Origin: Tanticharoenia sakaeratensis NBRC 103193
GTDB taxonomy: Bacteria > Pseudomonadota > Alphaproteobacteria > Acetobacterales > Acetobacteraceae
Direction of reading: 5' to 3'
DNA: 64,000 nt
NCBI RefSeq assembly: GCF_000963885.1
Contig: NZ_BALE01000038.1
Coordinates: 1 to 64,000 of the forward strand
A model generated the notes under the pieces. It had not been told where the DNA came from, made no database searches, and saw only the letters and a list, made by a program, of their open reading frames with translations. Made by a program: the position numbers and the translations under genes. Of this stretch, positions 62,408 through 64,000 are shown one piece after another. Within the stretch, counting starts at the first letter, position 1; each line of letters opens with the position of its first letter.

Positions 62408-64000
62408 TCAGCTGCGCGTCTGGTCCCTCAGTGCGGCGAGCACATCATCGGGCCGCATCGGCAAGGTGCGCAGACGCACACCAACTGCCCGGAAAATGGC
62501 ATTGCCGATCGCAGGCGCGATGACGGTCACGCCGGGTTCGCCGAGGCCAGAAGGCTTCTCGGTGTTCTCCATGAAGACGATGTCCATGTCCGGAACATCG
62601 GCAATCCGCAGCGGCGTATAGTTGTCGAGGTTATGCGCAGCCAGACGTCCCTGCTCGACCCGCGTGCCCTCGAACAGGGCCATGCTCAGGCCCCATAGCG
62701 CCGCGCCCTGCGTCTGCGCCAGCGCGCCGTCCGGATGCACGATCGTTCCGGCGTCAAGCACCAGCCAGAGCTTCTGGCAGGTGACGACGCCCGTCTTCCG
62801 ATCGACGTGAACCTGCGCAACACCTGCGGTCCAGGTCGGCATTTCGCGTTCCTGGCCAAACGTCGTGGCCAGACCCAGCGCCGTATCGGGCGGCAACTGC
62901 CGTCCCCAGCCCGCCATTTCCGCGACCCGCTTCAGCACTGCCGCCTGCCGCGTCGCACCACCGATCGAACTCGGCGCCTTGCCGGCGTTGCGCCCCTGCG
63001 CCGTCAACATCGACAGTCGATAGTCCAGCGGATCGTGCCCGCTTTCGTGGGCTGCCTCGTCCACGAAGCACTCGAGCGCCCAAGGCGTCCAGCCCGCGCT
63101 GACCGACCTCAGCCAGCCCGGGCAGAATGTGCGGTTCGCCAGATCATTGCTGATCGCGCGAACGAGCGTGGGTCCGGTCTCGTACCAGTGATCGGCACCC
63201 GAGAGCGCAAACTGGTCGTATGGCTGGTTGTCGAGGCCCTTCGCCATGAAAGCCGGCGCCATGACCTGCGTCGGCCACCCTGCTGTGACATGATACTGCA
63301 TGGCGGATATCGCGCCGTGTTCGTCAAGGCCGGCCTTGATCGACTGCAACGACGGCGAACGGATCGTGTCGAACTGCATGTCGTCGGAACGGGTGAGCAC
63401 AAGCTTGACCGGACGGCCGCCGATTTCCTTGGACGCAAGGGCCGCAGGAATGGCGTAGTCGCCGCCGAGGCGCCGTCCGAAGCCGCCGCCCAGCATGTAG
63501 GTGCGCATGACGACCTTGCCGTCCGGCACCTGAAGCGCCTTGGCCATGACCGGCAGCCAGAGCGACTGCCACTGATGCCCGCAGTGGATTTCCCAGACGT
63601 CGCCGTCCAGCCGCGCCAGCGCATTCACCGGCTCCAGCGCGTAATGCGCGACGGACGTCGTAATGTATTCGCGTTCGATCGTCCGGTGGGCGGAGGCGAC
63701 GGCCTGCGCATTGCCCGGATCGTCGAAGATGCGAGTACCGCCGGGCTTGCCGATCAGGTCCCGGCCGTGGGCGATGATGTCGTCTTCGGACACATGCGCC
63801 GTGTCGCCCGCGACCCATGTCACCTTGAGCGCATCGGTCGCCCGGATCGCCGCAGGATAGGACGTCGCCAGAACCACAACCCATCCCGGCACGGTTCCTG
63901 ACGGGTCTTCGAGGACAATATAGCGCTCATAGCCCGCGACCTTGCGCGCTTCGCTGTCGTCGACCGACTGGACCTTCGAGCCATAGCGCGTGGGCGGCAG
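62408..64000 (-). CDS. molybdopterin-binding oxidoreductase large subunit (5' part cut by window end)
   Basis: The visible 530 residues are the C-terminal part of a xanthine-oxidase-family molybdenum subunit of the isoquinoline 1-oxidoreductase beta / membrane-bound aldehyde dehydrogenase class. GGGFGRRLGGDY is the cofactor motif, and the C-terminal GLGEPGVTVIAPAIGNAI contains the catalytic glutamate. In acetic acid bacteria such subunits belong to periplasmic aldehyde-oxidising complexes with an Fe-S subunit and cytochrome c, which would lie beyond the window. The frame is open to base 64000, so the start lies outside; the GTG at 63892 is internal. Confidence 0.88.
   Translation of the reverse strand: MPPTRYGSKVQSVDDSEARKVAGYERYIVLEDPSGTVPGWVVVLATSYPAAIRATDALKVTWVAGDTAHVSEDDIIAHGRDLIGKPGGTRIFDDPGNAQAVASAHRTIEREYITTSVAHYALEPVNALARLDGDVWEIHCGHQWQSLWLPVMAKALQVPDGKVVMRTYMLGGGFGRRLGGDYAIPAALASKEIGGRPVKLVLTRSDDMQFDTIRSPSLQSIKAGLDEHGAISAMQYHVTAGWPTQVMAPAFMAKGLDNQPYDQFALSGADHWYETGPTLVRAISNDLANRTFCPGWLRSVSAGWTPWALECFVDEAAHESGHDPLDYRLSMLTAQGRNAGKAPSSIGGATRQAAVLKRVAEMAGWGRQLPPDTALGLATTFGQEREMPTWTAGVAQVHVDRKTGVVTCQKLWLVLDAGTIVHPDGALAQTQGAALWGLSMALFEGTRVEQGRLAAHNLDNYTPLRIADVPDMDIVFMENTEKPSGLGEPGVTVIAPAIGNAIFRAVGVRLRTLPMRPDDVLAALRDQTRS

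Overview
The window is about 64 kb of GC-rich chromosome, densely packed with genes, from an alphaproteobacterium. It most likely comes from an acetic acid bacterium (Acetobacteraceae). Evidence for this: the suf operon is headed by an Rrf2 regulator and carries sufT and sufA; ProRS is the short alphaproteobacterial form; the order birA-coaX-rnj-proS-lolC-lolD-dnaE is alphaproteobacterial; a perfect CtrA-type box (TTAA-N7-TTAAC) is present; and a periplasmic-type molybdopterin dehydrogenase of the aldehyde/isoquinoline oxidase class lies at the right edge. Almost everything is core genome: 55 protein genes and 2 tRNAs. I saw no insertion sequence, prophage, CRISPR array, rRNA or recognisable pseudogene.

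Layout. 0-3.1 kb: kdsB-pheA-dapA-smpB operon (minus). 3.2-5.8 kb: hisN, then the divergent nsrR/hmp nitric-oxide defence pair. 5.8-8.7 kb: serA and comM (plus). 8.8-10.9 kb: sseA-metC sulfur pair (minus). 11-15.1 kb: AI-2E-family permease, EEP nuclease, cardiolipin synthase, bpt. 15.1-22.9 kb: parC, a small lipoprotein, the Leloir genes galE-galT-galK, a Tat-exported nucleoside hydrolase, recO. 23-24.8 kb: rpsB-tsf. 25-36.1 kb: a small hypothetical gene, then the long minus-strand run birA-coaX-rnj-proS-lolC-lolD-CBS/BON-dnaE. 36.1-43.2 kb: the protein-quality cluster tig-clpP-clpX-lon-hup with tRNA-Leu and tRNA-Val. 43.2-49.2 kb: nnrD, a membrane protein, an unusual DEAD-box helicase and an RlmD-type methyltransferase. 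49.2-55.2 kb: the suf Fe-S operon. 55.3-64 kb: DUF445, a divergent PEP-carboxylase-like protein, an S10 peptidase, a GlsB-type protein, a HAD phosphatase, and a molybdopterin oxidoreductase subunit cut by the window end.

The items most worth a second look are these. (1) A DEAD-box helicase has a ~320-residue N-terminal extension carrying four AT-hook motifs, three of them spaced exactly 44 residues apart. (2) A PEP-carboxylase homologue keeps the metal ligands and catalytic His but has lost several signature residues and the C-terminal QNTG tail. (3) A perfect CtrA box is followed by a long hairpin that places the comM start codon in its loop. (4) The hmp and suf promoters, each next to an Rrf2 regulator, share the core ATTGAGTGNCA; hmp also has an 11-1-11 NsrR-type operator over a consensus -35. 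(5) A heat-shock (sigma-32-like) promoter before lon is embedded in a C/G-rich inverted repeat. (6) The methyltransferase gene appears to need a non-ATG/GTG/TTG start overlapping the helicase stop codon.
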